Origin: Salminus brasiliensis
Lineage: Eukaryota > Chordata > Actinopteri > Characiformes > Bryconidae
Assembly (NCBI RefSeq): GCF_030463535.1
Contig: NC_132891.1
Coordinates: 10,466,949-10,530,948, forward strand
DNA: 64,000 nucleotides
Direction of reading: 5' to 3'
Position numbers and translations under genes: made by a program. This document shows positions 27,201 to 42,662 of the stretch, in pieces (position 1 is the first letter of the stretch; the number at the start of each line of letters is the position of its first letter). Below the pieces are notes generated by a model, which saw only the letters and a list, made by a program, of their open reading frames with translations, had not been told where the DNA came from and did no database searches.

Positions 27201-30200
27201 TTTTACCCAATTTCTTGCTTCTTGCTCTTTTCTTGCTTTTAGGACATGTTAGCTTTCCTTCTTTGTGGTCAGAAGCTTAGCTTATACTTGTCCTCCTTTT
27301 TTCTGCTCATTTTCTGTTCTTCTGCGTAGATACGATGGTGTATAGGTTATTTTTACTGTCATATTTTTAATTAATTCTAATTATGTTCAACGTATCAGGG
27401 TAACTAAGTTGTTTCGATACACCTTTTAAAAAGGGGGTACTTCAAGGGTTCTTCCCTAAAGACAATGCTTGTATATAGAACAATAAGAGTCCCCTAAAAC
27501 AGCTGAATGCCCAAAAGGTTCTCTGCCATATATTAAGTGGTTCCTTATATCTAACGAAACCCCCTGTATGGTTCTACGGCTTTCCGAATGGGGCAGTAAT
27601 CAAATTATTATCGAGAGTTTGGTAGTTTGGTCAAGGGTGATGCCTCAGCTTTGTTCTCTCTGAGTGGGTAAGTCCTCCCATCACTACAGGTGAGATGCTG
27701 GCCAGAGTGGGCATCTGCAGTTAGCATTCTCTTCCAAGCGCATTGAGCTGTCCAATCACGTTGCATTAACAGCTTTTTGGAAAGACGAAGTTGTGCTGGA
27801 TTCATGTGACTCAGAGGAAGCACATGCCCTGGCCTAACCCTTTCCTAAGCCTATCTAACCCCCCCCCCCCCCCCCCCCCCCAAGTGCTGGTACTTGATAT
27901 GATAGGGGGAGTCCTATCTAATAGGTAGGAACTGGACAATATGAAATTATGGCGAAAATTGTATCGCACCTAAAAGGGTTCCACTATTGTTACTGGTTAT
28001 AGACCAGTATATGTATTCAGTATATGTATGTGTTCTTTCATATGTATTCAGCCAGTCAATCAATCAAACCAATTATCCAATCAAATAAAACTACAATCCT
28101 TAAAAGTACTTAAACGTATGGCTGAGCGTCCAGAGCCTCAGAGCCTGTCTCTGTTGCTGTTGACACACGCTCCTCGTGCATTGCTTAAGACAAGCATATT
28201 CTTCTATGCGCTGCATGGAGCAAGAGCAAGAGAAGTTCTATGAAAGCAATGACCACACAAATGTTTCAACAGGCCTGCAAGTGTTCAGAGAAACCACAGA
28301 GCTCACTCTGAGAAATCGATAAGCCCGCGGACAAATGTTCCCACCGCCTAGCTGGAGAGCCATGGATCAAGTTCAGCCTGACCAATTGCAGCGGAGGGAA
28401 CAAACCACTTGTCTCATGTGATCTGTTACCAGATTAACTGGCCTGAGGACGGAGCACTTTGGCCTGGATTTGTGCAAGGGCAGGACTGGGCGAGGGCAGG
28501 AGGAGCATGGAGCACAGAAAAATGAGCTAACGAGCCACACCTGACAGACAGAGTGAAATCTCCTGGGTTGCTCTTGCTGGGTCTGGCTAGGAAGCTGCCG
28601 TGGACACCTCGCGTCAGGAGGAGGTGTTCTGCCTCTATGCCAGTGATGTTCGGGTGGAACCACCTGGACCAAAAATGACAGAGAGTGGAGTTAGCACATT
28701 TGGAAACAAGCAAACCCCCCCCAAAAAACCCTTCAATATTAAGCCATGTTGCATGAAATCAGAAACGAAGACACCCTCTGCAGCATTCACTTGACCATGT
28801 AAACTTCTCAGAACCACTGGTGGTTCCTGGCTTTTTCCCTCACTGTTATACCTTAGGAACAACTGAGCCAGTGCACTGCTTCGCATGTAGTTACCGATTA
28901 GCAGTCCTTAGTTTGTAATAAAAGTCACAGAACATAAGGGGTTAAAACTGTGAAAGTCTAAGGGCAAATCTAGCCAACACTTTTGCCCAAAACCTGCATT
29001 TCATAAACTGCTTTTGAGCTACTATGAGAGTCTACCAACTGGAAAGTCCACTGCTCATCACCAAACTACATTAGCTGACTACTAACAGCTCAACTGACCA
29101 ACTGTAGCCTTCCCCTTTTCCTTTGTAGACCCGATGGGGTGCTACACATTTAAATAAGGGGTTGAGCAGTGGCAACTGGCAACATGTGATCAGTAAATTA
29201 AAGCTAAATAGCAGTAACGAACACATTCCAGCAGACGTCAATAGCATTATTTCATTACGATAATGGCCTACTGGACTGATCAGCAGTGGCACGTTGGCTC
29301 ACTGCATAATAGATTTGTGGTTGGGCACAATCACGAATCGGATCGAAGCATAAAACCGAAAACCTGTTCAAAAACACATTAACAGGCAACGTGGGCAGTT
29401 CGAAGTGGAGAGTGGAAAAGAGGCCTCACTGTGACAGGTAAGTAATGGCTTATTCTTGTAGCAGCGGTGAATCATTGTCTATGTTTAGAGAGCAGAGTGA
29501 AACGCTCGAGTCAGATTTGTTTTTCTTCTTTATCTGGATGGATTTGGGGGGGTTTAGAAGCCTAACCAGCTTGTGATCTTTTGCTGAAATGACTGCTTCT
29601 CTAAATAGATGTAGTACAAACCACAGATTCCATTAGTTTTTAGCCACATCTTTTACAGAATATTAAAAAAAAACCCAAGGACCTTCTTTCAGTACTACAT
29701 TGAACCCTTTTTGCTTGAAATGTATAGGCCAAATAGATCAAACTTTGACCAAACTGCAGCACTATGTTGTGCTAAATATTATATAAACATATGACAAATA
29801 TATAACACTACATTGTATTATATGTGAGCTACAGTTTTTATATCTTTGTCTAGAATAAAGCTTAATCTGAGTATGAGATTCCCTTAGAATTCCCTTATTT
29901 ACAATATATAGGCAAAAGTATTGGGACACCTGCTCATTCACTGTTTCCTCTGAATTTAAGGATATTAGAAAGAGTTTATAATGCATCTGTTGAAGTAACT
30001 GCCTCTACTGTTCAGGGAATTATTTCTTCTAGATTGTGGAGCTGTGAGGATTTGATTGCATTCAGCAACAGCCGTGTTGGTGTGGTCAGGATGTTGGATC
30101 ATCACCATCCCAACTCATCCCTGAAATATTGAATGGTGCACCAACATCATTCCAGAGAGCACAGTTCCACTGCTCCACAGCTCAATGCTGGGGGCTTTAT

Positions 30201-33200
30201 ATCCCTCTAGTCCACGCCTGGCCAACAGGTTCATGCTTATCTGCTCCTGTTCTAGTCCTATTCTATTGGCAGTACAGGGACTAGACAAGTTGTGTGAGCG
30301 TGCATTTGCACATCTGTTGTTTGGCAATAACTGGGTTGATTATTTTAATCATTTAAACAAATTATGTAAACATGAAGTAGAGTAATCAAATTTTCTACTG
30401 GAGCTGACCTCACATACCAAACCTGTCCAGGCTACATTCTAGGGTCAGAGGAAAACTCTTCACCAAACCATTCCTATAAACTGTGTCCTTTTTCCACAAC
30501 CTGAACTTTCATATCCACCTTGAGCCTCGCTGCCTCGCTGCCTCTGGTTTAGTGAACTACTGTGCACACCCCCCACCACCACCACCGTGTGTAATATCAC
30601 CAAGCTTATCCAATTCCCTCTACACATATATTCGTGTCTAATCTCCTGGTGAATGCCAGCTGTAATCGGTTACGATTTGCAGTGTTTGAAAAGTTATTTT
30701 CTAATCCCCTGAGGGAATGAGAAGCTGCAGTTACGGAGGATAAGAGGGTCAGGTGCAATCTGGGCCAGTGTTGGGCCCCAGATGTCTGGCTGCCTGTGGT
30801 CCGTCTGCCCATATCCCACTGCCCCCTCACTTGACACTGCTTTATGAAAGGCAGTGCAGGAGTTAAGGAGGTTAAAGACATAATTCCACTTAAGGCTGGG
30901 GTAGTGGTCTCTTTAACAGTCAACCCAAAGATTTATTTGTATTTATCTTGAAAGACTGATTTTTCTGGAAAGTTATCCTACCCTCAAAAAAAATTGTAAT
31001 AAAAAAAAGGCCTAACATTTATGTAATATTCTGCACTATATTTGTTACATATTTGTACATATCCATCTTTCTTTCTGTCTATCAAAGGGTTTTTAATAAT
31101 ATATTGTCACTGTCTGAAGAAAATCGTGTATCTGCAAAACTTTAAAGGAAGTCAATGTAAAGAAATTTTATATATTTAATTTTGAAGCATTTCTGTCAGC
31201 CAACCCAAATATGTATCTTAAAAGCTAATTTTGTTTTTGGAGAATTTGTATAAAAAATAAAAAAAAAATCTGTAAAATATCAATAATACCCCTTAATAAT
31301 ATTTCACACTCTATATTTATTTACACAGATTGTCTCTGTCAGAACAAAACCTTGTATTTGCAAAACAATAACTTTATAGAAAAAGCAAAAAACAGTCCCA
31401 ACTTTCAATGGAAGTCAATGGAAAATAAAAATTATATATTTCATTTTGGAGCATTTCTGTCAGACCATTGATCATGAAATTCTGACACACTGTAACTTCC
31501 ACTCTGAACTGGCTGAACTCTGCCATGCACTCATTAATATAAGCCCACTACATATATCACTGCTACTGACATACAAATACTTTACTTTACTTTTTTTTAC
31601 TTTTGTAGTTGTGCATGCAACTCTACTCCCACAACTTCCATATGCATCCATACTGTACTGTACTGTATATATATATATATATAAAACATACGTATATCTT
31701 TTTATTATACTTATATTCTGTTTCTCTCTTTTTGATATTGATATTTATTATTAACATTATGTTGGTAAATGGAGGAACTGCAAAGTAAGAATTTCATTGT
31801 ACAGTTGAATCTGTAAAGATCAGTGAGCTGTAACAAAATATGTCAAAAAGTAAAAAATACCAAAAATACATTAGACAATGAATCTGCTCTGTGTGAATGA
31901 TATAATTTCATTTGAATGTTTGAATAATATAATTTCATAGAAAGATTTAGTTTTGGAGACTATTTACTATTTACTTTTCTGTTTTCTGCAAACATGCTCC
32001 ACTATAAATCTAATAAATAAATTTTCACAAAGAACAGAAGAGCAAACCAAACATTTACAGCAAAACATACGTGATAAAAATTATATATTAAAAAAAAAAA
32101 AATTCAAAAGAAAAAATATATAGAAAAAAATCTGAATCCACTGCTATTAATAATCACTGTGAAACTCGTGGGGAGATTTTTTGGCTCATCGTTCATCTGC
32201 TCCGTGACTCATATTGCATGATTCTATGTTCTTCAAAAGTCTCTATTTTCCCCTGATGTTGAATCATAGTTATTTACAGTCAGTAACTGCTCTGTTGTAG
32301 CTGAAGTGCGCATCACAACCGAAGCACTCTTCTTTAAATACATGTGGAAAGTGGATAAATGCTTCACTATTCACTCCACTGTCAGCAGCCTCTTTCCTCT
32401 TTATGACACCATGCCAACATTCACAAATAAGATATTTCCATTTGGCAACTTCCTGCCGTGGTACGTCTTCTAGCATGTACTGTACTGTACAGTAGCATGG
32501 ACTGCAAAAGAGCTGGGTACTGTTCTCTCACCTGAACACTAGCTGCTATACTCAATCCTGCACTGTACACACTGTTCATGTACGTGATGCTGTTTACAAC
32601 ACCAGACTGGTTGATTTACACGCACAACACGTCACTGCTCTACATATTTATTCCATTTTACTATTAGTACAGTAATAAATCACCCTTCCTTCATGCACAC
32701 ATTTCTACATTCATATATTTGTATATTTTTGTGTATTTATTGTCTTTGCACTTAATGTCTGTGCACCTTTTCTCATGTTTTGTCCATTGTCCTTAAACCA
32801 TAGTATCATGTCCTACCTATTCTATACTGGACACTTAGCCCAACACTGTTTGGTTGTATTGTACAACCCTGTATTAGTATGATGACAATAAAGTTAAATT
32901 GAATTGAATTATATTGAATTGAATATGGTGGAGGAAACAAAACACAGTGTAATACAAGTTGGGAACTTGAAAAGATACATTTGGAGATAACATTACAAAT
33001 CTTCTAATGTACTTTTACTGTGTTTTTTTAGATTTTTGTTTAATTTAGTTAATTTAGTTATAATCGGATAACAATATGAGACAACATTTAGAAAGAATAA
33101 TATTCAGATTTTCTTTATTTGTCTATACAAAAGTCTTCAAATGCAGCAAAATAAATAAATACATAAATAAATAAATATATTGTTAATATATATGTTGGCT

Positions 33201-35353
33201 TGGTGTTGGCTCATATAAATATAAAAAAGTATTAAAATTATATTAAAGTATTAAAAGTATTTAAAATCAAAGGGTATTTTCCAAACTGCAATATTTAGAT
33301 AATGAATAAACTTTAAATACATGATACAACTGCAGTTTTGTCTTGTCCAATTTCCCTAACTTTGTTAAAAAAGTTTGATGTAGTACACAATCATATCAGA
33401 ATATTATGACCACCAACCCAATTCTGGGAATAATCACCCTTGGCTCAGCTGACACTAGTGAGACGTCGGGGCATGGACTGTATCTGGAGACGGAAGGTGT
33501 TCATTATAGAGGTTAACTGCTCCACAGTGGCGTTCAATTGCTCTGTACCACTCTGTACTGAAGCCGCTGCTCCCCTCTGGCATCAGTGGCCCATGGGGCA
33601 CCACTGTTGGGATGCTGTTGGGAGGCACTCAATGTGCAAAAAGTCTATTCTCAGGATACCTTGACTACAATAGATCTAGAGCCTAGCAGTTTGTGGTTTC
33701 TGAGATGCTACCACCCTTTGCTCGGTACCCTATTATCATGCTCTTTTGGACATTTCTGGACATCAATATGTAAATAAGAACAGAGCTTATTAACATACAT
33801 TCAGAGGTCTGTTTAATAAAAAAGGAGTTGGAATGGTTGTATATGAGTGATTAATGACTGTTTTTTAGGATTTGAACACACAGAATGGTAAATAATGGTC
33901 CTTTAATGTATGAAAGTCGACCAGATCAGAAGTTCAGAAGTGGTTTTGGAAAATATTGCTTTTCTTCATCTAACATATTTGCTTTGCTTTGCGTTGCTTC
34001 ATTCAAAGTATTTGAGTCTTCCTTGGTTATAGAAGTTTGTGTAATAACACTTAAGGCCCCACTGGCAGTTTATGGGTCTAAACTGCTCATTATCACAAGC
34101 ACTTTTTCTGGCTGAATGAACATTTTTCAGAACAGAAGATTTGCCATATTGCCGCATGATACATTTATTTTCCCCCCGTGACACAACCATCTAGAGCAAT
34201 TCTAAGACGCCACATATTTTCTGAGACGTCAAAGCGACATTTCAAAACATTGCATGGAAGACAAACAGCCATTATGCTTCACTCAGTGTGACATGATTGG
34301 TCTGATGTTTGCCCTGTCGCATCTTGTCTTCAATATTCTATACATTCACAGCTTTTAAATGTGACACTGGGAGGAACATCAGTCTTTCATCGAAGAAAGA
34401 AGAAAGCATGTGATACTAATCCCTTCTCCAGCTGCCTTTTGAGGCTCCACAGAAGTGCTGCCAGTCATGTATTCTTCTAAAACAGTGAGAGCAGACTGAG
34501 CCCTGTCTCTGAACCTGCTGCACAACCCTACAGGGGCTAAATGACTCAGAAGGTAAAGAGAAAGCGGGTAGCAATTAACAAAGAAATCTTGTTGAATCAG
34601 CGCTTGGATTTCTAATTGATTCAGAAGTCAAGTAAAGGTCCTTTACCAATCCGAAGGTTCTTCACACTACTTTTTTTATTTATTGAACCAAAAGTGGTTC
34701 TCCTAGGGCACTGTTCGGAGACCCTTTGTAGCACATTTAATTTGTGAGAGTGAACTATAACACTAGCACTGACTTTAGGCATTCTTCTAGAAGGATAGAG
34801 GGCAGCTTATCAGAGTATTTTCCAAATATACCATATTACAATGCCCTCAGGTGATGTTTAAGCTTGCATTAGTACAGTTAATGAGATCACGGTTCATGGG
34901 TACTGCTCCCTCACGCTAAAGAATGTCTGAAAATGTTTTTACTGGACTCCACTGTAAATCACACCAGTATTAGGTGTTTTTAACAATCTCAAGCACCTTT
35001 CAAATAACACACAACAGTTACCCGTATTTCCGCTATGCATCCCTTACTACGGCTAAGAACCAATGTCCTGTAAGCTGGTATACGTGACACATTGCCCTCC
35101 GAAGCACTGCACTGACTGCATCTGAGGTGTTCGTACACATTGAGAAAGTAGTGCATGCTGGTATAGTTTGCACACTGTGCAGATTCATGCTTCTGGGTGC
35201 GAGGATTGAGCCTTCACCCCGTTCAACCCCCTCTACCAGTATCCCTCACTAACGGCCTGCAGTAATCCTGACCCCATGGTGCTCTCCACCCAATGACACC
35301 AGCTCAGCTTCTTTCTGAAACGCCCTCTGTCTCTTCAGGAGCTTTCCAGCAAC

Positions 35354-35388
<35 letters not shown>

Positions 35389-38300
35389 TATACACTCTCG
35401 GGCTCTCTCACCATCCACCCGCTCAGTACAGCCTGCAGCTGCACTGGTTTCTGCACTGGACAATAACGCTTAGGACGACACGGCTAACAGAAAAGACAGA
35501 TGGACGGAGCTATCGATAAGCAATCGCTCATGTTCCTACCTCACCATTTTGGCCGGAGCTTGTCAGAGCCCCCTGCTTCGCCTCAGAGCTTAGTAATCCA
35601 CGCTCAGTACAGTTACACAAGGAGGAAAAGGGAGGGGGGGGGGGCAGGGACTTGTAGGAGTGCTGCTGGTTGGAAAGAGAGGCGGGGGAGTGTGTAGGGT
35701 GGTGGTGGTGGTGGTGGTGGGGGTGGGGGGTGTTTAATCTGGGATTTGGATGAGCGTGAGCCGCCCTGATAGGAGCGCCAGCCAGTACAATCAGCCGGCG
35801 AGCAACTGTCCATCCCTCACTCACTCCCTCTCGCTCTCTCGCTCCCCACCCACACACACATACACAAACTCACACACACTCAGCTCTGAGGCTGAACGTG
35901 ACACGGCGTCAGCGCACTGCCCGTCTGCACTTGCACTCGCCTTCTCTTTATCTTCGTCTTCATTATGTGGAAATGGAGAGAAGCAGCTGGTGCCGCTTTT
36001 TAAAAAAGATCCCACTGAACACAGAGCAGCAGGGCACTGCAAAACTGTTAGTGTGTAACCCTTTATTTAGTCTTCAATCCTATGCTTATTTTTTTGGTTA
36101 CTAGACTTAAAATGCATTACTTTGTGACTCTGGAAATGAACTGGAACTGGAACTGGAATGTTCCCCTCGCCACTGGCTGCAACACAAGCCCAATGCATGT
36201 TCATCCAACAGTTGGAGAGGTGTTCTTTACATGAAATTCTGCACCCTTTTTTTTTTACTTATGGGAGCCCAAGGCTGCTGCAGGTTGGGAAAGGTTTGAG
36301 GAATGAGAGTATTTGGCCTTTCCTAACAATGATTAATTGTAAACAAGCCATAGCTATAATGAGCTAATTAAGGTATAAGGCCTTTAGATTTGTCTGATAT
36401 CCAAAACTAAATGATAGTTGAGGATATATATACAGAATGTTTAGGGGATACAGGGCCACAGCATTACATTTCATTTGATTTATTTTACTGCAGGAGTTGA
36501 CCTCTACCCTTGATTATGAATTAATACCCCTGCTCAAAATGACTGAAAATTAAGGCTGGGAAATATGATAAAAATCATATCACCCAGCCATAGGAGAGGA
36601 GACATGTATTTCATATTTTACCAAAGTAAAAATCAATCTTCTACAGTTTTCATGAAATTCTGCCCCCTTTCCCCCCCAAAAGCCATATAGCCATATGCTT
36701 TCTAGGTTATTCATCAGTAATTTTAATGTTACGGGTGCTAGGCAGCTGCAAAGAGGAGTCAGCAGCTGAGGACTGTTCGGACCGGGTTTGAATATTTGTA
36801 AAGCTTAGAAATTTGCATCACCTTTCACTGCCTTTCCTACTGGCGACAGTGAACAAGCCATAGCCCTGATGACCTTGGCAAAAGTTACTTGAGAACTCAA
36901 ATCTCTTGGGGTGTCCAAACTTTTGCATGGTTCTCCTTTCCTTTTTTCACCCTAAACTTGTACAAAACAAAAATAATATGATAATTTGTCTTGAAATGTT
37001 GAAAAACCTTGATTGTACTACTACTCATTCACCTATACACAGTAACAGACTTTTCTGACCAAATTTTGCACGCCAGTGTATGCCCTACAATAAAGCAGTG
37101 GTTCTCAAACAGGTCCTTGCCTTTGCACCGTTAATCAATAAGCCCTGCAAAAAACACTAAACAAATACTTCCCTTCACACACATTAACACTATTGTTAGA
37201 CATGTAGAATACCTGCATCCTCGGCCCATGAGTGATTTGTGAATACAAGCTGGTTATGTGAGGAGCTAATTGAGCTCATCCACATTTCTATTGATTGCTG
37301 CTTAATGCTGGAGGAAGTTAAAATATATAGTAATCGCCTTCTATAAATGGAAGTGTTCATCTAAATACTGTCACTGATGCAGACTTACCTTCTAGGATGA
37401 GCTACATCTACCGTCAAAGCTGATGCTGCTTTCACGAGCGAGCGGAGGGGAGCTTTCTATGAGGACCGTCTCATTTATCTCATTTGTACGTTTATGTGGT
37501 TTATGTGGGAGGTTAGTAAAACATGGAGGTTGTGAAATGGTTTTTGCAGTCTATTATCTAGCTGGCATCTGAGCTGAGAGAAAGGTGGGTTCATCATTTT
37601 GTACAGTACATGTTCTTCGTTTTTTATAGACGGGCTGGTCGCCTCTTTCCTCAGCAACTGCAAAAGAAGACTGATATCCCAGCTCAGACAGCCTGTGGTG
37701 CTTTGAAAATGTCAATGAACCCGACCTCAGCTTCCAAATATGAAGGCCGAGACAACTCGCAAGCAGCAAAAGTTCCTGTGACCTAAAACTAACCTTTATT
37801 GACTAAATGACAGCCACTTATGTTCTCCACAGATTATCAAATGATCGGTTATTGAAACTGATTTGTGATAAAGTCAGCTAGCAAAGCTAGCAGTGAAGAA
37901 ATACCACAGGTTCCTACTGATTAGCCTAAACCTGGCAGCCACATCTAGCTCACTTTGCCAGAACTACCGCTGCAAAGTTTAGCTAATGCTAGCTTGTACA
38001 TATGCTCCACACATCAGTTTGTGAGTACTACGACTACAACGACAAAACTAGCAAGCTAGTATCTAAGTTAGCAAACAGTTAGCTTAACACTTCATCTTAT
38101 ATTAAAACTAGTGTTGCACCGATACCGATACCGCATTGGTATCGATGCCGATACTGATGCTTACACACAGTATCGGTTATGGCAATACTTTGCATACTTT
38201 GTTATGAAACCCAATGTTTAAACAACCAGTACAATCCAAAAGTCATAAATAGGTATTACTATTAAACAGACGTTTAATGGAACTTTTACATTACAACCTT

Positions 38301-39849
38301 TTATTTAGTTCTCAAACCAAACACTGAGTTTCAGCAGCTTGCTGAAGGCCACACACTGCAGTTTAGTAGCTTTTTACATGACCTTAAGAGACGTGTAACT
38401 GAAAGTGAAATTGCTGAATTTGCACTTTTTGTTTCTAAACCCTTTTTTGTGGATTTTAAACACCCAAAAAAGCTTTTTGGTGAAGCTTAGCAAGATTATG
38501 CTTCCCTACCTGCATGTTTCTGCATTGTACAATTTTTATTTTTTCACTTTTAAAGCATATTACATCTTATTTGGGATATATAAAAAAGATATTAAAAAGT
38601 ACAACCTTTAAAAAAAGTTTAACACTATAAATATCAGGATTTATAGTCATCTATCAAGTATTTAAGTCAAAGTTGGTATCGGTATCGGTACTCACTATCG
38701 GCAGATACTGGATAATCTGGTATCATATCGGAAAGGAAATAGTGGCATTGGTGCATTTCAGTCAGTACAGTTACCAATCCATCTTCAAAAACCCACTGAG
38801 CTTTAAAATGAGCTATTTTAAATTGAAGCACTTCAGGTCTAGATGTCGGCTATCATGCTCAGACAGGATGGACAGGAAGACAGGAAGAAACCTACAGTCA
38901 ACAGGTAGTAGATCAGTGCTATCTGAGGTAATGAAGCTAGCTAACGAAGAATGTCTAGGTGAGTATTAGCACAGACAGCTAGATGACAAGTTACTGACTA
39001 GCTAGTTAATGCTGTGTTATGCTTCATGTATCTACATGACATATATTGCAAATGCATTTTAACCGAACCTCTCAACTCTCTCAACATTCAGAATTCAATC
39101 TTTGCCCTGCCGAGCTTCTGTAAAACTAGCATCTTTTGGTCCAGCACCCTTTGTCTGTCTTTAAGTAAGTGGGTGTGACCACAGGAGCTGCACTATGTGG
39201 TCAGTACCGCTTGCACCTAGGTCTAAGTTGACACTTCTAAGAATACACCAGCTACTGATACATCATGTGCTTCTAGATTAAGGGGTTAAACCTAAGTAAG
39301 CGCTCCTAAGGGCCAGATAAATTCATGCCGTCCCATGACATCATTTTTTCATGCCATAAGATGACCACTTAGACATTGATATCCGCAGACACATCCTCAA
39401 CCCCCTTAACAGAAAACAGGTGGAAACCCCTGCGACGAACACTGAACGTGAAGCGCAGTCATTACAGCAGTGTGACAGCAAGTTTCCACTCTCAGGGGTG
39501 ATAATGAGCCACTGATACAGTGATCTAATGAGATAAGCAGGTCAGGTTTCATAGAGTCAAGAAAGCAACACGCTTTTTCCAAAAAAGCAGTACGCAAGTA
39601 CACAAGGCCAGCATGGGGCCGGAGAGAAAAGTCAGGGAAGTGGCTTATTTAGAGTTTACTTTGTCAGGCCTCTCTTTCTGTGTGTGTGTTTCTCAACAAG
39701 TTATCTTAATAAGTTCATCTTCAGTCACACAGGTTCATTTGAACTCATATTCAATCATGAATATGAATCATCTTTTTAAAAATTAGGCCTAATATTTATT
39801 ATAACACGTTCACTAAAGAAACAGGAATGTACCACTCACTATATATTCG

Positions 39850-39901
<52 letters not shown>

Positions 39902-40510
39902 TTTTATATGGATGCCCCAATCTAATCCAGTGGATCGAGACTGGGGCCGATCTAGGCATACTTTAATGGATCGGATATTGGCTATTTTAATCCAATATCT
40001 AAAACCTTATAAAACAATTGGAGAAACACTCTGCTTTACCAGCAGGAGAACCGCCCATCTTTCTTAGTGTTTAAACCAGAACTGAAGAGCACATTCAGAA
40101 CCGAGTGGAGGCTAACGCTAATGCTAATACACAAACGCTATAGAACCCAAATCACAGCGCATTCACCGCCATTGTCAGTAGCTGGAAGCTGATTGGTCAG
40201 GGAATTAAAAGATATTAAACACTATAAAACAGTAATTTTAAGAAAAGTCTCTACTAAACTAAATTAATCAGTCCAGAATGGATCATTACAGACACTGCAT
40301 ATATATGTATATATATTTGATATTTATTTAATAACAGGTAATAACATAACATGTTCACAGATATGAGGCTTTGTGTGAAAATATTTACTGTATGAAGTGT
40401 GAGGAAAGAGCGATAGACCATGACAGAAACAGAGAGTGAGAAAGGAAGAGCGTGAGGGAGAAAGGGAAAAATGAGATTGTAAGAGAAAACAAAAACAGAT
40501 TGAAGAGAAA

Positions 40511-40566
<56 letters not shown>

Positions 40567-40693
40567 AGGAGAGTGTAAGAGAAAACAGAGAGAGCAAGAG
40601 AGGGAGAGAGAGAGGGGGGAAGAAGGACAATGTAAGACGAAAGAGAAAGAGATAGGAAGGAAGAGAGAGAATGAGAGTGTAAGTGGATAGAGA

Positions 40694-40749
<56 letters not shown>

Positions 40750-40962
40750 AATGAGAGAGAAAGTGGAAAGAGAAAAGAGAGAGGAAGAGAGAGAGAGAAT
40801 AAGAGAGAATGAGAATGTAAGTGGAAAGAGAAAAGAGAGAGAGAATGAGAGAGAGAGAAAGAGAATGAGAGAGAGTGAGAGAGAGAGAATGAAAGAGAGT
40901 GAGAGAGAGAGAGAGAGAGAGAGCTGCAGAGCTGTGACAGGAGAAACAGAGGGGGCCCACGT

Positions 40963-41000
<38 letters not shown>

Positions 41001-42577
41001 ACACACACAGCGCTGTTTCTATCCTCTTACATAATGTCTCAAGTTCAATACAGACAGCTATTTAAAGAGGCAGGCCTGGTGACAAAAAGGTGATATTCTT
41101 AGAGCCCCCTGCTCCGCTTCAAAGCCCTCCAAGGCTATATCGGTCACAGACGCACCACGCTGGGTGGATTTTGGTACTGTTACTGATATTTTTAGAAGAG
41201 CTGATCATGCTACTGCACACAGGACTAACAAAGCCCCCACTGCCCCCACCGGCCCAAGTCCCACACTGTATCAGACACACTCCGCTGTGGAAGGACGTTT
41301 GGTTACCAGCGGGATATCCACTGTTTTCATACAAAATACAAACGAAAAGAAAAGAACAGCCTGAGCTCTGAAGCTGAAGTATGCGTGCTGCTTAAAACTC
41401 GAGAAGAATGACTGTAGCTTGAGTTACGAAGGGTCTGAAGCCCCTAAACGCGTGCTTAAATCAGTTGATACACATACATGGAATAGCACAGGCCTGCCCG
41501 GACACCAACCCTTCTCTGTCCTTTACTGGGGGGAGAAATATGTTGCCATTTCTGAACGTCTCGGCGCGCACAGACCAAGGGCATATGAAACGAAATCTGA
41601 CGTCCCTGATCACGTTCAGATTCTCGGCAGCTGATAACAGTCCATCCAATGGAAATAGCTCTATGGAATGGGATCAAGTATTAGCGGTGACCCCCTATTA
41701 GGGAATTTCTAAATGAGCTATTAAAGCTACACTGAGCTACCAGAAAAACATGAACTGGAGGAAAGAGCACAGAAAGTCCACACTGGTAAGTCCACACCAT
41801 GTCCTGCAGCGTGAGCGAGTGAACCTGACATTAAAGGTAAAATCATAAAGTCTATGATTAATAAGCTGCAAAATTTACATAAATTAGCCAACAGCAGCTT
41901 AGCCCCTATTTAAGGGCCCATATCCCTGAACTTTTATTCATGGACCTTTTAATAGGGTCCAAACTAACATCAAAGGGGCCATATCATAGAACATTGACCC
42001 CACCTTATGTTTTGAATAAGGGGTTTAGAGGTAGTGTGTAAATTTAATGAAATGACATAGAATAAATGTCCTTACTTTTGGTTTTCATTGTTTTATGATT
42101 TGGGCCCTTTAATTGGGCTACACTAACATTAAAGGGTCCATATCATAGAAAATGATATGGACATTTTGCGTTTAATAAGGGCTTTTGAGGTAGTTTGTAA
42201 ACTTAACGAATGCGTCAGAGTATACCATTCAGTCCTTAATCCAAGCAGTCCATGGTAAGTGATAAGTTTTCAATTTACTGTTTTTTTGGTGATCAAGGTA
42301 AAATCTTAGCCTACAGCAGTTTAGTCCCCATATTGCATAAAAAGGTCCTTACTTTTAGTTTTCAGTCATTTTTCTATATAGGCCCTTTAATGTGGGCTAC
42401 ACTAACATTAAAGGGCCCATATCATAGAAAATTTACAAAAAGCATTTACATACATCCACTTATTCAGCCTATAGCAGCTTAGCCCTGCTCGTTGAATTTA
42501 AAGCTTTAAGAAGTGTTGCATCTTGGACTGCTTCTTGAATGAGGCACAACACTGGGCATCCAATCAGAACAGAGATC

Positions 42578-42662
<85 letters not shown>

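Noticed and set aside
40254..41008. Three long minus-strand open frames rich in Ser-Leu (207-250 codons)
   Set aside because: They are translations of the GA/GT microsatellites, overlapping in all frames with no conserved motif.
35563..41130. Similar motif AGAGCCCCCTGCT at 35566 and 41101 as a paired regulatory element
   Set aside because: Only about 28 bases are similar and flanks differ; likely chance or a shared tiny repeat.
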